From assembly GCA_016199985.1 (NCBI GenBank), contig JACQFQ010000013.1:1-64000 (forward strand): a DNA stretch of 64,000 nt, written 5' to 3'. The notes beneath the pieces are model-generated. The model saw nothing but the letters and a program-made list of their open reading frames with translations. It was not told the origin of the DNA and did not search any database. The translations under genes were made by a program, and so were the position numbers. This stretch comes from Verrucomicrobiota bacterium. GTDB taxonomy: Bacteria; Verrucomicrobiota; Verrucomicrobiia; Limisphaerales; UBA11320. This document shows, one piece after another, positions 24,001 through 27,109 of this stretch (its first letter is position 1; each line of letters opens with the position of its first letter).

Positions 24001-26787
24001 TGCGTCCTCCAGTTCCGCCCGAGTGACGACCCCGACGATTCCCAAGGTCACCGACGCTCCGATGCCGGTGGTGACATTCCCGGACTGCGCCGATTTCGCA
24101 ATCGCCACGGGGGTGACCGCATTTGTCGCCGTGAAGGAGAGATCGCCACTGCCGGCGACCACCATGCTGGATCCTGTTTTCTGATAGGCGCTGGTTTGGT
24201 CGGAGACTTTGTTGAAAGCGAAGGAGCCCGCGATGCTGGTCTTCTGGGGTGAACCTACGCCCGACGTGGCCTCGGCATTGAAGGAGGAGGACGAGGGCTT
24301 GACGGCTTCGACGGTCGTTGTCCCGACGGCCAGAGTGGGCGTGCCGCCGAGATAGGCTTCGGTCAAAACATCCGCGAGATTGACGGCTATGGCGACACCG
24401 ACGCCGAGGTCGCCGCCCGAAGTCTTGGTGAGACTTCCGTCCGCTTTGGAATTCACCGAGACCGCGGAGGTCGCGCTCACCTTCAGGGCGCCCGCGGTGA
24501 GAGTAACGCCCGTCGGAGCGACATACGCTTGGGTTTGACCCGAGAGCTTGGTGAAAGCGAGCGCGCCCGCGACGGGAAGCGTGCCTTCGCTGGTTTGGGC
24601 GTTGCCCTCGGTCTTGGTCGTCGGGTCGTTGCCAGCGTTGTTCTGGCTCGAACCTTTGGGCGTCGACTTGGCGGTCGTGGGGAGATTGCTTGCGGAACCA
24701 GCCGTCACGGTGATGGCCGAGGCGTTCACGGCGGTGGTCCCATCCAGGATGGCTTGGGTCACTTCGGTCACGATGGCGGTCGCAATGGACGCGCCGCCGC
24801 CCGAGGCGCCGGCGGTGGAGCCGTCAGCCGTCGTGGTCGCCTGAACCGTGTTGGACGCATTGACGCCCAGCGTTCCGGTCGCCGTAACGCCCGCCGAGAC
24901 GCGCGCCACCGCGGTGCTGGTGACTATTGAGCCGCTAACGGCCGCATCCACCGAGCTGCTTCCGCCGCTGCCGGCCGTGACGATCGCCGAACTGGTGACG
25001 TTCGAGGCGGAGTTGACTGAAATGTTGCCGGAACTGATCAACCGAGTCGCGCTGTCCAAGGTAATCTGAGCCTGCGACTGAGCCACCAGCAGCTTGAAGA
25101 GCGTCACGCTCGCGGAGGCGTTCACCGTCGAAGTCGCCGACAGGTTGATATTCCCTCCCTTGAGCGTGGCGCCGGTCACTTGGATGGAGGTGTTGGCCGC
25201 CGGGATCAGCGAATCGCCGGTTTCGGACGCTGTGAGATTGATCGCGCCAGCGAGTCCGCCGCTCAGCGTTGTGTCGACGACCGCTCCGGCGTCCACCTTG
25301 ATCGTCTCTGCGTTCAGATTGAGGTCGTGCCCCTTGAGACCCAACGCGACCCCAGGGGTGATCTCAATGGTGTCGTGTCCCCCATCCCCGTTGATGGTCA
25401 GTCCGCCGCTGAATCCGGCGGCGATCGCGTTGACTTTCAGGGTATCGTCGCCCAAGCCCAGGTTGATGGTGAGGGAATGCGAGGGGTAAGGAAAAGAGAC
25501 ACTCTCAATTGTGCCCGACGGACTCCTCACTCGAAGGGAGTTGCTGTTGCCAGGATCGGTCTCCAGGACAAGGTCGTCGGAGAAGATCGATCCACTGACG
25601 ATGACGTCCGGGCTTCCCGACCCGCTGAGGGTGATCGGCTCCAGCCCATCGTAGGTGATAAGAGAAGCTCCGAGGGCGACATGACCTGAGTGCGGACCGG
25701 TGGCATCGAAGGCCACTCGATCGTAACCGTCGCCAGCGATCTTCAGAGTATCGAACCCGCCCGCTCCGCCGTCCATAACGCCGGTGAGGCTGCCTCCCTG
25801 TTCGAGAACGAAGGTATCCTGGTTGTTCGCGGCGCCGGTCAGGTTCTCGACGTTGTGGAAGGCAAGCCCGTCAACGATTCCCGAGTCAGGTCCGGTGATC
25901 GACCATCGTGTGTCGCCGTCCGGACCGACGATTTCGTCCCGTCCGCCGCCAGCGTTGAACCTGAGATCCAGACCGTCGCGTGTGGGGAGATCCGTCTTGA
26001 GGACGAGACGGTCATCGCCGTCGCCCGTCTCAATGTGAAGAGACCGAAGAGGCCCCAGGTCGGGTCCCAGGATCAGGGAGATATCAGCCCCGGCTGCTCC
26101 GGGAGTTATGGGAGTTCCTGGGAGGAAACCTATGAGAAGCTTGGATGCGTTTTCGAGGAGGATGGGATCTAGCGAAACGCCATCGCTGGAACCCGAGATG
26201 ACGATACGACCCGCCAATGAGGCGTCCACCGTCAGCACGTTCTGTTTTCCAGAAAGAGTGAAGAACCATTCATCGCCCTGACGTTGCAAAGGGTTGAAGG
26301 GCGCGGCGGAGTTTGAGTTGATCGGAGGCGGGGCGTTTGCAAGAAGAAGACTGGCGGAGATCTGCGAAAGAATATCGTTGCCGCCTTGCTCTGAACCCGG
26401 GGTTGAGGCGGAGGGATCGAGGGGATTCTTGGCAGGAAGAGTGGCCGCGTTGGGGCTCTTCGCATCGGAGGAATCAGAGCTCTGGCTCTCGTCCTGGCCG
26501 GGGGGCTCCGAACGCGTCGAAGCAGCGGACTCCGAATTCGGAGTCGAGGACTTCAGTGGGCCAGGCGTGGAGTCGGAGAAAATGTCGGCAACTGTGTCGC
26601 TCGCGGAAACCGCGAGGGTGTCGGGGGAGATGGATGAGGAGGGAGTGTCCGCATGGACCTGGACCTCAGCAACGCCGGGATCGGCCGGACCGAGCTGAGG
26701 CAACGGATGCAAAACGGTATCCCCAGAAAGGAGAATCCGCGCTTCCAGCACCTCGAACTCAAAATGCTTCACACGACCCAAACCCAT
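1..26787 (-). CDS. Giant LEPR-XLL surface/secreted repeat protein (C-terminus outside window)
   Basis: One open frame runs without a stop from an ATG at 26787 to the window edge, so at least 8929 residues are encoded and the C-terminus is missing. The frame phase is the same at both ends, and sampled translations between them (RTX, PA14 and solenoid tracts) are coherent. The N-terminus begins MGLGRVKHFEFEVLEARILL, which matches the LEPR-XLL domain that opens giant secreted proteins of planctomycetes and related bacteria; a GTG six lines of sequence downstream (V6) is an alternative start. Order of parts by approximate residue: Ser/Thr/Pro-rich leader 20-180; long Ala/Gly/Ser/Thr solenoid-like repeats 500-4800; beta-roll or hemagglutinin-like tracts 5000-6580; RTX repeats 6595-6800; propeller-like repeats 6820-7240; parallel beta-helix 7260-7700; a second beta-helix about 8030-8380; PA14 8457-8585; a PNGGE-type Ig-like module near 8670; a further beta-helix at the edge. 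Likely an adhesin or cell-surface matrix protein; function is inferred. Confidence 0.9.
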   Translation of the reverse strand, partial: MGLGRVKHFEFEVLEARILLSGDTVLHPLPQLGPADPGVAEVQVHADTPSSSISPDTLAVSASDTVADIFSDSTPGPLKSSTPNSESAASTRSEPPGQDESQSSDSSDAKSPNAATLPAKNPLDPSASTPGSEQGGNDILSQISASLLLANAPPPINSNSAAPFNPLQRQGDEWFFTLSGKQNVLTVDASLAGRIVISGSSDGVSLDPILLENASKLLIGFLPGTPITPGAAGADISLILGPDLGPLRSLHIETGDGDDRLVLKTDLPTRDGLDLRFNAGGGRDEIVGPDGDTRWSITGPDSGIVDGLAFHNVENLTGAANNQDTFVLEQGGSLTGVMDGGAGGFDTLKIAGDGYDRVAFDATGPHSGHVALGASLITYDGLEPITLSGSGSPDVIVSGSIFSDDLVLETDPGNSNSLRVRSPSGTIESVSFPYPSHSLTINLGLGDDTLKVNAIAAGFSGGLTINGDGGHDTIEITPGVALGLKGHDLNLNAETIKVDAGAVVDTTLSGGLAGAINLTASETGDSLIPAANTSIQVTGATLKGGNINLSATSTVNASASVTLFKLLVAQSQAQITLDSATRLISSGNISVNSASNVTSSAIVTAGSGGSSSVDAAVSGSIVTSTAVARVSAGVTATGTLGVNASNTVQATTTADGSTAGASGGGASIATAIVTEVTQAILDGTTAVNASAITVTAGSASNLPTTAKSTPKGSSQNNAGNDPTTKTEGNAQTSEGTLPVAGALAFTKLSGQTQAYVAPTGVTLTAGALKVSATSAVSVNSKADGSLTKTSGGDLGVGVAIAVNLADVLTEAYLGGTPTLAVGTTTVEAVKPSSSSFNAEATSGVGSPQKTSIAGSFAFNKVSDQTSAYQKTGSSMVVAGSGDLSFTATNAVTPVAIAKSAQSGNVTTGIGASVTLGIVGVVTRAELEDASTVAGVRNLSLVATTTPLLTDTATAGAGGGSTTVGGAFALTLVNHRTIARIGTSASPTSFAGAVTLRATEDRGTILTTADGAAAGSSVGVGAALAINISTDSARATIERALNVSGSSGVLLDAKTVARSETLSKASAKGESKDQPADKNSSQKQSDKAANFLKSKAPAGMDTGKSGGDQSTSDGPVGVAAAIAVNVSSVVAEAVALKDFSGPATPLTLHSSANADASVKADGSATVIPTKTLTFDPTANGVVDTAADTLTVGTHGWKDGDPIKYSVGSSGVAVGGLSDGATYYVIKTADDTKIKLAASAKDAMAKTAIDLTSGAAGTAHTVAGPDRGSGSGVGVAVTVNVADLVNRAYMAPGVSVSSGGFTATSDMAPRAALFDAATAVDIAADTIDVGAQAWATGDIFSYSNGGGADVGGLANGSTYYVIVNKATPTKIKLAKTALDSTNGTAIDLTSTGSGASQALSEKLNSFSAQSVAGAGAPEVGVAGAVAINVIVAKTSAYLSAGSSLNANGGSVTLTAGSADIVNAMATSKSEDGSKTGVGLSFAMNIHHWITRAEVEDTAVVTGAKNLTLTATSSPNIATKAEAGAGGDSFSLGGAVALTLSDDRTTARLGTAVSPTALTGAIALKAWEDQGAILTTADGSAGGSNVGIGVAIGINISTDIASATSERALTSTTSGSSSIEAKTISHSEITTKASVKGEAKDQSADKDSSQKQSDKSSNFLKSKADAGMDTGGSSTDQSTSDGPVGVAAGIAVNVTKIKAEAAVLKDFINPAGVLQVHSSANGDSLLVADGSATVSPVKAMTFDPTAAGIVDEAGDVLTVGAHGWKDGDPVKYSAGVGGTAVGGLTEGSTYYVIKTADATKIKLAASAEDAKAKTAIDLKIGAVGKTHTLSGGDRGAGSGVGVAIGVNVVDLSNRAYIASGVTLSNHGLSLLADMAQRLTSSPGLPAESVHTFSTRSTAGAGAPEVGVAGAAAIQVVTVNTAAFLASGSSENANGGDVSLGAAGNVVGSAIATSKNEDGSKTGIGLSFSLNILPITARAEVEDNAVLSGVKDLSLSAVAAPTITTQAAAGAGGDKFSLGGAIALNLGDTRATARIGAALLPTALTGAIVLKAYEDQGTYLTTADGAAAGNKVGIGVAIALNISSDRARATLERSITTTGAGASLVEARALSRSETTTQASVKGESKSQPADKDTSQKQTDKNGDFLKSKAPADTDTQNSQKTDQETSDGPVGVAAAISVNISNVVAEAAILSDFTSAGALAVHSGANVDTLLKADGSAVVKQEGGSSSSSSSSGNSSGFGLGLGVTVNIARFSNKAYVGAGVNVGVAGLALTADMAPRSTATFDPASKLSATEDTLLVGANEWRTADSVVYASGGGSAVGGLADGSTYYVIKDVAKVFDSGSKDVVSDTDDTIKIGATDWKKGDEVVYSNGGGKSIGGLEDGKSYFVVTTNDSEKIKLASSAANAATDKAIDLKTGGAGSAHTLTHKMAPEKIKLAATEEDAVAGKAIDLQAGATGASHTLSDRVHTFSAESVSGAGSDNVGIAGSLTVNIVNTDTEARAISGSRLSLSASGALALRAESITASSALAKPSGTASGGDVGVGASFALNKIAHVALAQFDDSVAVAGTPGDVTLDALGRHTVTTSTDAGSEGGDAISPSVALSIVDNTTTARAGAGAQAANNGLVRVQADHSSLVQSTAKADAAGEKVAVGASVAVGVVHEDASAVVARDLHASGAITIASHSDVASHQFANASAKGSKSKDKGGKNADSTANDSVTQNANTGQTTDLPKVADQTTAGNDKSSKNSNSSSSSVEVAAAISVNVVFVHNTAAIAGGVNVKSDNSSLVISAVNRTEGKAESVGLAYSLSESNNIGAAVGLNYYEVSNLAQIAPHSTVEARGVTVEAVTPVGKQDEFDAWGMAAAGGRGDAGVAGSAAISVVNATTEASVGEGSDLKVFGDLMVNARCDLVLQGIAGGAGVASSAGVGAAVALHIINKTQRAFIGAANVDATGTLTVKAEASIGTSDFDIPHVGKVPLTSIAAGAGLSSGNAGVAGSATINIFNLATLAYVVADARINQRLSGDANQRLVVQATDSTITRSGAGAIGGSWDGAGVGAGLELSVFTKDTRAYIAAGVVASAGGDITVKAESSEKILSVSANLGLGSSAGVAGSVSVQVITTTTKAYLEDGVNAAIATVSAGGDLLIQARGDFKATLIAGSVGVASSAGIGAANTSLVHNDTVLAFVGRGASVASRGIHGLSAVAISTEELITVAAAGGGASTAGIAGSAVVNVLNENTQAFVSPGAVLSLDSGAAAGAPGLTILASDATTLVSVAGSIAIGGTAGVGVGADVATFNKTTQAYIDSGVVANIEGDIAIDSNPSEEITSVAAGLSASGSASVGLDASVHVFNVKTRAFIGNDPNDAGASAGAGQIHAQGNIAISANDATKLNTIVGVLAVSGTAGIGAAGAVTVSDKLTEAFIGVGAFVTADGNTAGRDVRTGAFTPGLVSAPTYDPKDSNSHPQAIQVNSISRDPADIHALAAQGEISLPSLPSADVNNDGNDDVGPITSARHVATPGIQSGFHGLSLSATNSDNIGSITISIGGGTVGVAVSAGVNVVNTKTQAFISAGGQVNQDLSTAGPLQSVLLGAGNDFHHLAVAGTVAAGEVGVSPAVDVSVLSNTTLAAILAGATVNALDDVLVHAHAREDVVLLGFGVAAGVVGVGGGVNVFTLNNTTTASLGGTISAGGDALVFATDDSTINAIAGGLGAGYVGVGASVGVMVINKTTTAAVVDGARVDARGNGAGLAGVLNGTTLSSGTAFGSFTSHGLVAQAQSSEDVFHMAIAAGAGFVGVSGGVGVTLITSNTTSYIGANAQVNQSGGNAAANANQGVVVSASNRVDAKAASGAGAGGAGGVSGAVSVGSVNNNTNATVRAGAKVAAARDVIVAAVSIQDLKVYSVSAAGGFVGLTASVAAWTVGAKIEKNYSDNNGKTANALQSKDDKGNLNPGADSDTARQASAGQGAVSGLLRGYGTAAFDPAAKVDLAADAIDVGDQGWATGDAVVYKAGGTGAAVIGGLTDGATYYAIVDRATPGKARLASSAANAASGTAINLTSKGAGDQHSLARKDYSRSPSSANERVGSITSDAAARLDSDGPSQQALANAINAAPATPGTEAAIAAGATVVAGQDIQVLAVEVLRVTMFVGGFGGGFVGVGAAVSVTGINANASAHADGTLSAGRNITISSSLDETANITTLSGSGGAVGLGAAVAVFSDSSVVQAYIGDRATITAAQSVSVLASWLQSLQPRTDVANTGAVGIGASFIKLSATGSTLAFVGKDAQIGQSVSGAVGRLSVTAVATIDAHSQTIAGSGGVGATTANFAFMTVSPVVRAEIRDGADVTVSSDIDVATTAHLQVLGEVIGVALGAGLALGASIADVNVSPTVAAFLGQLATATALAGSVTFRASLNDQDGRKVRARALSGSGGVIAGSGADSNVTLSPSVTSSTGSQAAISAGGNASVTATVGAIGEAEAAGVGIGGVGMGASVTRVTLGGTTQAHFDGATLRAGVDISITATRSGEATATSNSVTGGVFAVAVNSARADFRDSLKGYAGDGGNLTAGRDILVGAISLANAKASVGGATAVSFGVGAKIGFSDATALMTPAIESYIGASNAVAAGSIRVRALHNAAEGSPGIVTLVVGRGAHADSHSSGGSLGIAIAGASATATSKPGVLAHAGGSGAHLSAGSGAVTITAAASNPSDAVADGVNIGGLAGIGAITTTSESSGNIQAYVGALTASLGGGGLNVIAIGSDIASASAKAAAGGILGGGNASIARATVKPNISAAVQNSASINVAGGVKINAVSRTEADASSDGISLAVGIAGGASESHIIDSPTVSATVGANDAIIAGGGIDVRAQHNEQVTIFDGTFNADASSVSTSQDLITLPANHGLSTGDRITYLTGSGGSPIGGLVDQTSYSVITVSPTALKLGATFKAANVDDVSDTIRFDAAHNLRDGQRVTFGNLGGPGVTGLSLGAAYFVRVIDPYTIKLYATKALAQAAARSFAASAVNSATDVVTLNAHGFTEDQAVTYGAPASKTFASSNVNNVSETIAISNHLFADGQRVTFQAAGAAIGGLANNADYYVIRVDANTFQLAATPADAAAKKAINLTAPTSANAYSLAAYQEVAIGGLSSGRTYYVHVVDANHLQLKAAPGGAALNIDATNVAGSHTLGSAGIEMSAVGLTSTQYLAIDLTSTGSGPAQRLAGAGGLLGVIGQPGGTGLSTAVASGSAGALAGGYVTLVSTDTVASILAKVGDNSSLQAGGDLSVTASSYANEGGSARSAAGGLVSYGDADVTTNMFQDVGGVVGRLARLTAGQKISVNADSHFYTTTTTYAVGGGVLSGVNSSSNVMMNHATHVDVGSGASVVAGGDLDMLATVHFGGILDDGGDSGGFATAPNAEAIYTIGGGGARQITQVTIGSGATVYAENNARLMAVFGSSGTIEAHGKARAFGVIADTNGRASILITSRAKVEIDSGAAVTGNDALTVSAEHEGLSTLTEAVADGKALSVSKAYNHLALDTDSTVVAQAGAKLASSGLNVRAIVQPSGQAYIYYYFGVPLASGEDHPFEWTPTRSILFDADVAALAGNPRLIVDAAGNVTSRFVAYQNNAGRVIVTGLDNTASQPVLFEINARAGQPPGAIIGSRSTFSFRETFGKVTLINNSQKDLEIDGIDVLNKATPTVGVSVQDDSNFQFAIGYDFATSLVEIRNQPSTGSPRLFLQGVINNPIGETRIASTLGDVIVSSAQALVRSNVVRLDATAGNLGTPIAPIPVQLIQTPGHPTGFFVTAGGKASLDLFPTLRDVAPATSFSVKLDTMAAGGDLNFTLEAATRETTITAVAHYGAIVSEPLVPLSTPVISHFRPLGVDSQPSLDLGLFGVNGQALDSVYNLGLVKADGDINVVAKPGATRIVVNGNSNIGSAGKVSVSTNGPISIIETDGDLRVGTITSTASDVTLTAPGSIVDGKGDALSDVNGANVILVAQAGGIGAAGDALDIVSTLLKATAVQDINISEVTGDLNLDQATSTAGGVTLTSVARILDADQGAAPDDVLAGYAVLVAGGGVGEAAHPIQSRVSRLEGRGGAGGIWVLNAGGLTIGNASALIGLNANGPIVITAASPITVQEDVVSLDAIVLTAGETPQTGDDLSVLSGVKINGKSVSLIAGDNLRLFALASVKASAAILIQGDSITADNSVSIDGGNVSLTSPGDILLGPGLVGHAAALFKVEGRNVAFGDGAQIVSASFRVTAIAQLSFGASDSAQGTTDITLLADAISAANGVSLNGGTISLTATKDIVLGSGDLLQAGTTLTIQGRAVGLGDNAKAFGASTHITAAAVLTLGAGVSVRGTTDVLLQGDAIAAAQSVSVDGGATTLIAVNDISVGPDAIVHAGGLLKVQGRNLLLGINGRWSANAAHFTSIDRFVLAAASQIQAAADIAAQAASIVIETRDSLSAVDIGLTASADVYVGIASSMTATGGLLIQARGLLLAENAKGSGNGVSVKTTADVVLQPAASLVATADVVLEVENLALSRGASIRGNTVNLLSRSDIHSELDTLIQATAGLVIRVAYGDTHPGVGARVILFGQLSAATIDVSGGANRDEINLNLQSRSGLFRVFGLAGDDYISVDADVIDAGDGNDVVFGGPGVNTINGGAGDDYINGGGGADILNGGDGNDVLIAQGSIGATIDGGEGSDLMYGSEGPDTIHGGNGNDRIYGLGGGDNLFGDAGDDTLDAGAGDDTVEGGLGKDLVLGGAGADTLYAYRQNASGDDSAVNYLYGDFGTNLNETGGAADRLVGGGGNDFLFGEAGNDVITPGGPGSYVDPGTAAVGPVSTFVPPMPFVPGNATNDREAVLSLPGAPDLLGRWTDLEGSGSGTGLSGAFGVATEPSLVAGPSAQWVAWADARSGNFEIYVARRQGGAWAQVAGSAELGGISGTPGASRAPSITLGADGQPIVSWTEFNGGSGDIRVARFDPAANSGNGGWVAMGTSLNAGGISGTGAADHSTVLTTAGGTVVAWTDASSGKAQVYAKRFAGGVWSALGAGASSGSGVSQAASPIADLAAATDGAKISVAWSQLDGAGHSQIYLREFDGAVWKELAGSGSGVGVSGTDGVSRAPSVAYFGGSVFVAWQQERAHDVQPIDIYAARFAAGAWLAAGAGALSPGGVSRSPGAATQPKLASSSSKLELVWRDDAMTSRTSTVNRVFATVWNGNAFVEEVPGDATNNGIASGGADLRVSGLALDGAGHPFLAWEDASSAGSSVFVRSNPFDLRQVYVADAGHSIQSILDAQPLGKGDVIVVAAGTTFPTGFTVAAADSGVMILGAADGSTVIQGAVSVANATDIVLRRLTLNSGMTATNADRLTLAGNTIAGPGLDVSGGASIRVQENLFKGASGIRLLAAASGSILSNRIQVTGVGITISAAFNGVIGNNTISQGSTGVVYGAAATLSANLISGATIGLNITATGAGAGLGFVGAAQPNQIFNNQTGVVVALDARVRGQHIYGNTTGAAGSGVLGGDDLETANVIELNTTGVNFIGTIQFNRIDANTIGILASNGQIATHNLIYRNTDAGILVNGKSDVRVVGNTLYSPIGDAIRVAGGSRNVEVRNNVMWVESGYDLYVGNDSQNGFFSDYNDLHASGAGRIAYWTKDFTDILDLQADVALIDLHSIGRTVVNPTGAEPRFLGRGSDDYRIFELVAGQRTSSPTVDSGDPLVDIGLPSFYTNLLTNPGFDADLNGWATSVGAGVGATDPAPFSGKGYFSAQSNPIGFAEQVVDLLAAGFTPAQLDSQDWVMVFGGRVRSVDKAARDRGQIKVDFLDASGAIVGVGGLGAAQNLPDRWELSGGRLHLPQNVRKLRFRFEVTRQSGSTTDTFLDGAFLYVVNDAAAANQGAYGNTVAESAETSRAHVALRFPVLYTDWERDKPLQILWESYNNVGESNVRVDLYQDDPTRGPALLLTIAASTPDDGEYIWTPALNNINYGTLKLRVQVSLVSEPSVVDRGSETFSVPESGDTYWVDDASNANDEYTPSAIGDNRNTGKRADAPKPNPINVLRVYDLASGATLNVDAGTYPLLYTVALSANAGVGLGTDRSFLLRGPTDAAKTATFTTAIPNNTQQDLIYLSNSDQTQVRFLNLVGGRIGLYVSGGSTAFVGERITAHDNDRQGIVFDGGSDFTLLKDITTYNHPGYDGLSLNGGAGGLIQNFASWSNRYGLYSGGLGALSMTNARIFSNAWAGVRIDGGTSVTIDNLTSASNGSGVESSGALTLTNSDIADNVGAGVNAFGGSLNLSGSKVHGGADGVLLQAGQVVGNRIYGNTQSGVVAATNGVTVSGNAIYSNQYGVYASPYASGVMTIANNLIYGDSVAAIRLVQKGPSAYEIINNTIYEVSADAVYATASDNIHLRNNIIWTRKGYGVYVASDSQDDFQSNFNDLYATDAGRVGYWQGDRATLSDWQFANFRDGDSLTADPLFVDPSGPDGVVGAPNVQGLTATYYQGRAWSGNPVLTRTERQFSFQGFGVPVGGLSDDNWSASWQGYIRLDSAGDYTFYLNSLGPQQLLVNGQSLVSDGADPGAERAVVYHANSAGWVGFSYRMADDGAQVNARVEWSTPVAGRTLLLPGQISTTNAAVDGSDDNFHEKSLYGSFKPGLGFTVDQAQSPVIDRGAPSDSFVNEPSPAGGYINLGAYGNTAQASKSPTKYVLITNPNGGERLPQKTTFNVRWRSDGFAGNVRIEFSTSGPTGTFSNLVASAPNTGSYAWSINQGAFPTSDQYVLRLSAVADPATSDLSDATFSVIDPITNYYVNDGVYDPVDDQYTLAAGNDTNDGLTRLTPKASVRAILETYALQFGDTIFVDNGVYNLATNILITHADSGVRIQGPTWAGGKALLNRGNAAGGSYVFELNNAGAVTLANLSITGGLDGVNVSNGSIQFTLKNSILYDNASSGLAIIDYGSSNALVQDNV
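1035..1420 (-). other. PA14 domain in the giant protein
   Basis: Residues about 8457-8585 start with GLTATYYQGRAWSG and continue through W-x-G-Y-I-R-L, GDYTFYLNS, QLLVNGQSL and a closing ARVEWSTP strand. This order (GLxxxYY, W.G.l..p..G.YtF, .d...l.vdG, a.l.W) is diagnostic of the PA14 beta-barrel, which usually binds carbohydrate. It supports a glycan-binding adhesin role. Confidence 0.8.
3700..5010 (-). other. Right-handed parallel beta-helix region
   Basis: Residues about 7260-7700 carry short coils of 20-24 residues with repeated N-x-I or N-x-[LVF] turns, such as LAGNTIAG, VQENLFKG, ILSNRI and VIGNNTI. This is the pattern of the pectate-lyase-like NosD or DUF1565 class of beta-helices. 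Similar coils return at about 1650-2690 and again at 1-330. Confidence 0.65.
5060..6330 (-). other. Propeller-like repeat region of the giant protein
   Basis: Residues about 6820-7240 contain six or more repeats of about 60 residues, each with a V-A-W or S-W strand (WVAWADARSG, IVSWTEFNGG, VVAWTDASSG, SVAWSQLDGAG, FVAWQQER), then a Y-[VAL]-[AKR] strand and a W-x-x-[LV]-G motif. This spacing is like sialidase or exo-alpha type beta-propeller blades. No catalytic residues were assigned, so a structural or binding role is more likely. Confidence 0.6.
6385..7020 (-). other. RTX (hemolysin-type) calcium-binding nonapeptide block
   Basis: Residues about 6595-6800 of the giant protein hold a run of GGxGxDxUx nonapeptides, for example GGAGDDYINGGGGADILNGG (about 6841-6900), GGNGNDRIYG, GDAGDDTLDAG and GGGGNDFLFGEAGND. 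These repeats form a calcium-loaded parallel beta-roll and are typical of type I secreted proteins. Here the block sits inside the chain, with at least 2100 residues after it, rather than near a C-terminal secretion signal. Confidence 0.9.
11220..12240 (-). repeat. Cluster of YYVI...LKLA-type modules in the giant protein
   Basis: At least four consecutive modules contain a GLTxGxxYYVxxVD core followed by a TxxLxAT or IKLYAT strand and an AxDxIxLxxHGF segment. Single or double copies recur near 14640-14910, 19480-19960, 21310-21590, 22620-22860 and 23040-23270. The form is known from large bacterial adhesins and phage-tail-like proteins, where it makes small beta-sandwich units; the exact family is not assigned here. 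Confidence 0.6.
15200..18200 (-). repeat. Ladder of ~58-residue solenoid-like repeats inside the giant protein
   Basis: A motif of the form T-x-A-[FY]-[VI]-x-x-G-A recurs roughly every 170-180 nt, for example TQAFVSPGA near 17103, TVLAFVGRGA near 17274, and similar segments near 17445, 17615, 17795, 16925, 16135, 15960, 15790 and 15630. Two measured copies are 171 nt (57 codons) apart. Each unit combines an AG-V-G-A segment, the T-x-A-F/Y strand and a small polar turn, which suggests stacked beta-strand coils. This is a protein-level repeat; the DNA copies are only loosely similar. Confidence 0.7.
19300..24100 (-). repeat. Three tandem degenerate internal duplications (about 1.4-1.7 kb each)
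   Basis: Three successive protein units share the same order of landmarks: a KTGIGLSF-like segment (near 24090, 22370, 20930), a charged Lys/Gln/Ser linker with QKQSDK or QKQTDK followed by SDGPVGVAA (near 23540, 21840, 20380), a YYVIK...KIKLA module, and an AGAG..VGVAG segment (near 22560, 21110, 19380). Spacing of the landmarks gives periods of about 1.72 and 1.44 kb. Residues about 896-2496 of the giant protein. The units have diverged clearly, so the duplication is old relative to strain-level change. Confidence 0.8.
26725..26787 (-). other. LEPR-XLL N-terminal domain of the giant protein
   Basis: The first 21 codons include LEARILLSGD, a variant of the LEPRxLLS motif that defines the LEPR-XLL domain (Pro replaced by Ala). 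The motif is known at the N-terminus of very long calcium-binding or repeat proteins and takes the place of a classical signal peptide. It fixes the start of the gene: no other in-frame start upstream retains this spacing. Confidence 0.8.
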
Positions 26788-27109
26788 ATCCGCTGACAGG
26801 CAAAGGCGCTCAACTCCAGGCGGCGAGGAGGGCCAGCGTTACGACTTCCCAAAGCAAGAAAAGGAACGCGGTCAGAAGACACCATGTCGAGAGGAATGGC
26901 CAGCCGAAATTGGAAAAAAACTGAAGGCGATTGCAGGGCGCGTTCCGCTCCCCTAAGGTGCCCGCGATGCAACGGCACGGCTTAGTCTCGGAAGCGGGCC
27001 CGCGTTCAAACCCGAACGTGATTCCCGGAAGGTCTCAGTCCGAGCCATTCGATACCGGACGATCGTCATCCCTTGTTCTCACCTTCGCGACTTTTGACTT
27101 CACGAAGCC
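26788..27109. other. Divergent intergenic region
   Basis: This 322-base gap separates the start of the giant gene (minus) from the DUF1549 gene (plus). Both promoters must lie here, but I see no strong sigma-70 pair, hairpin or repeat that I could place with confidence. Confidence 0.5.
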
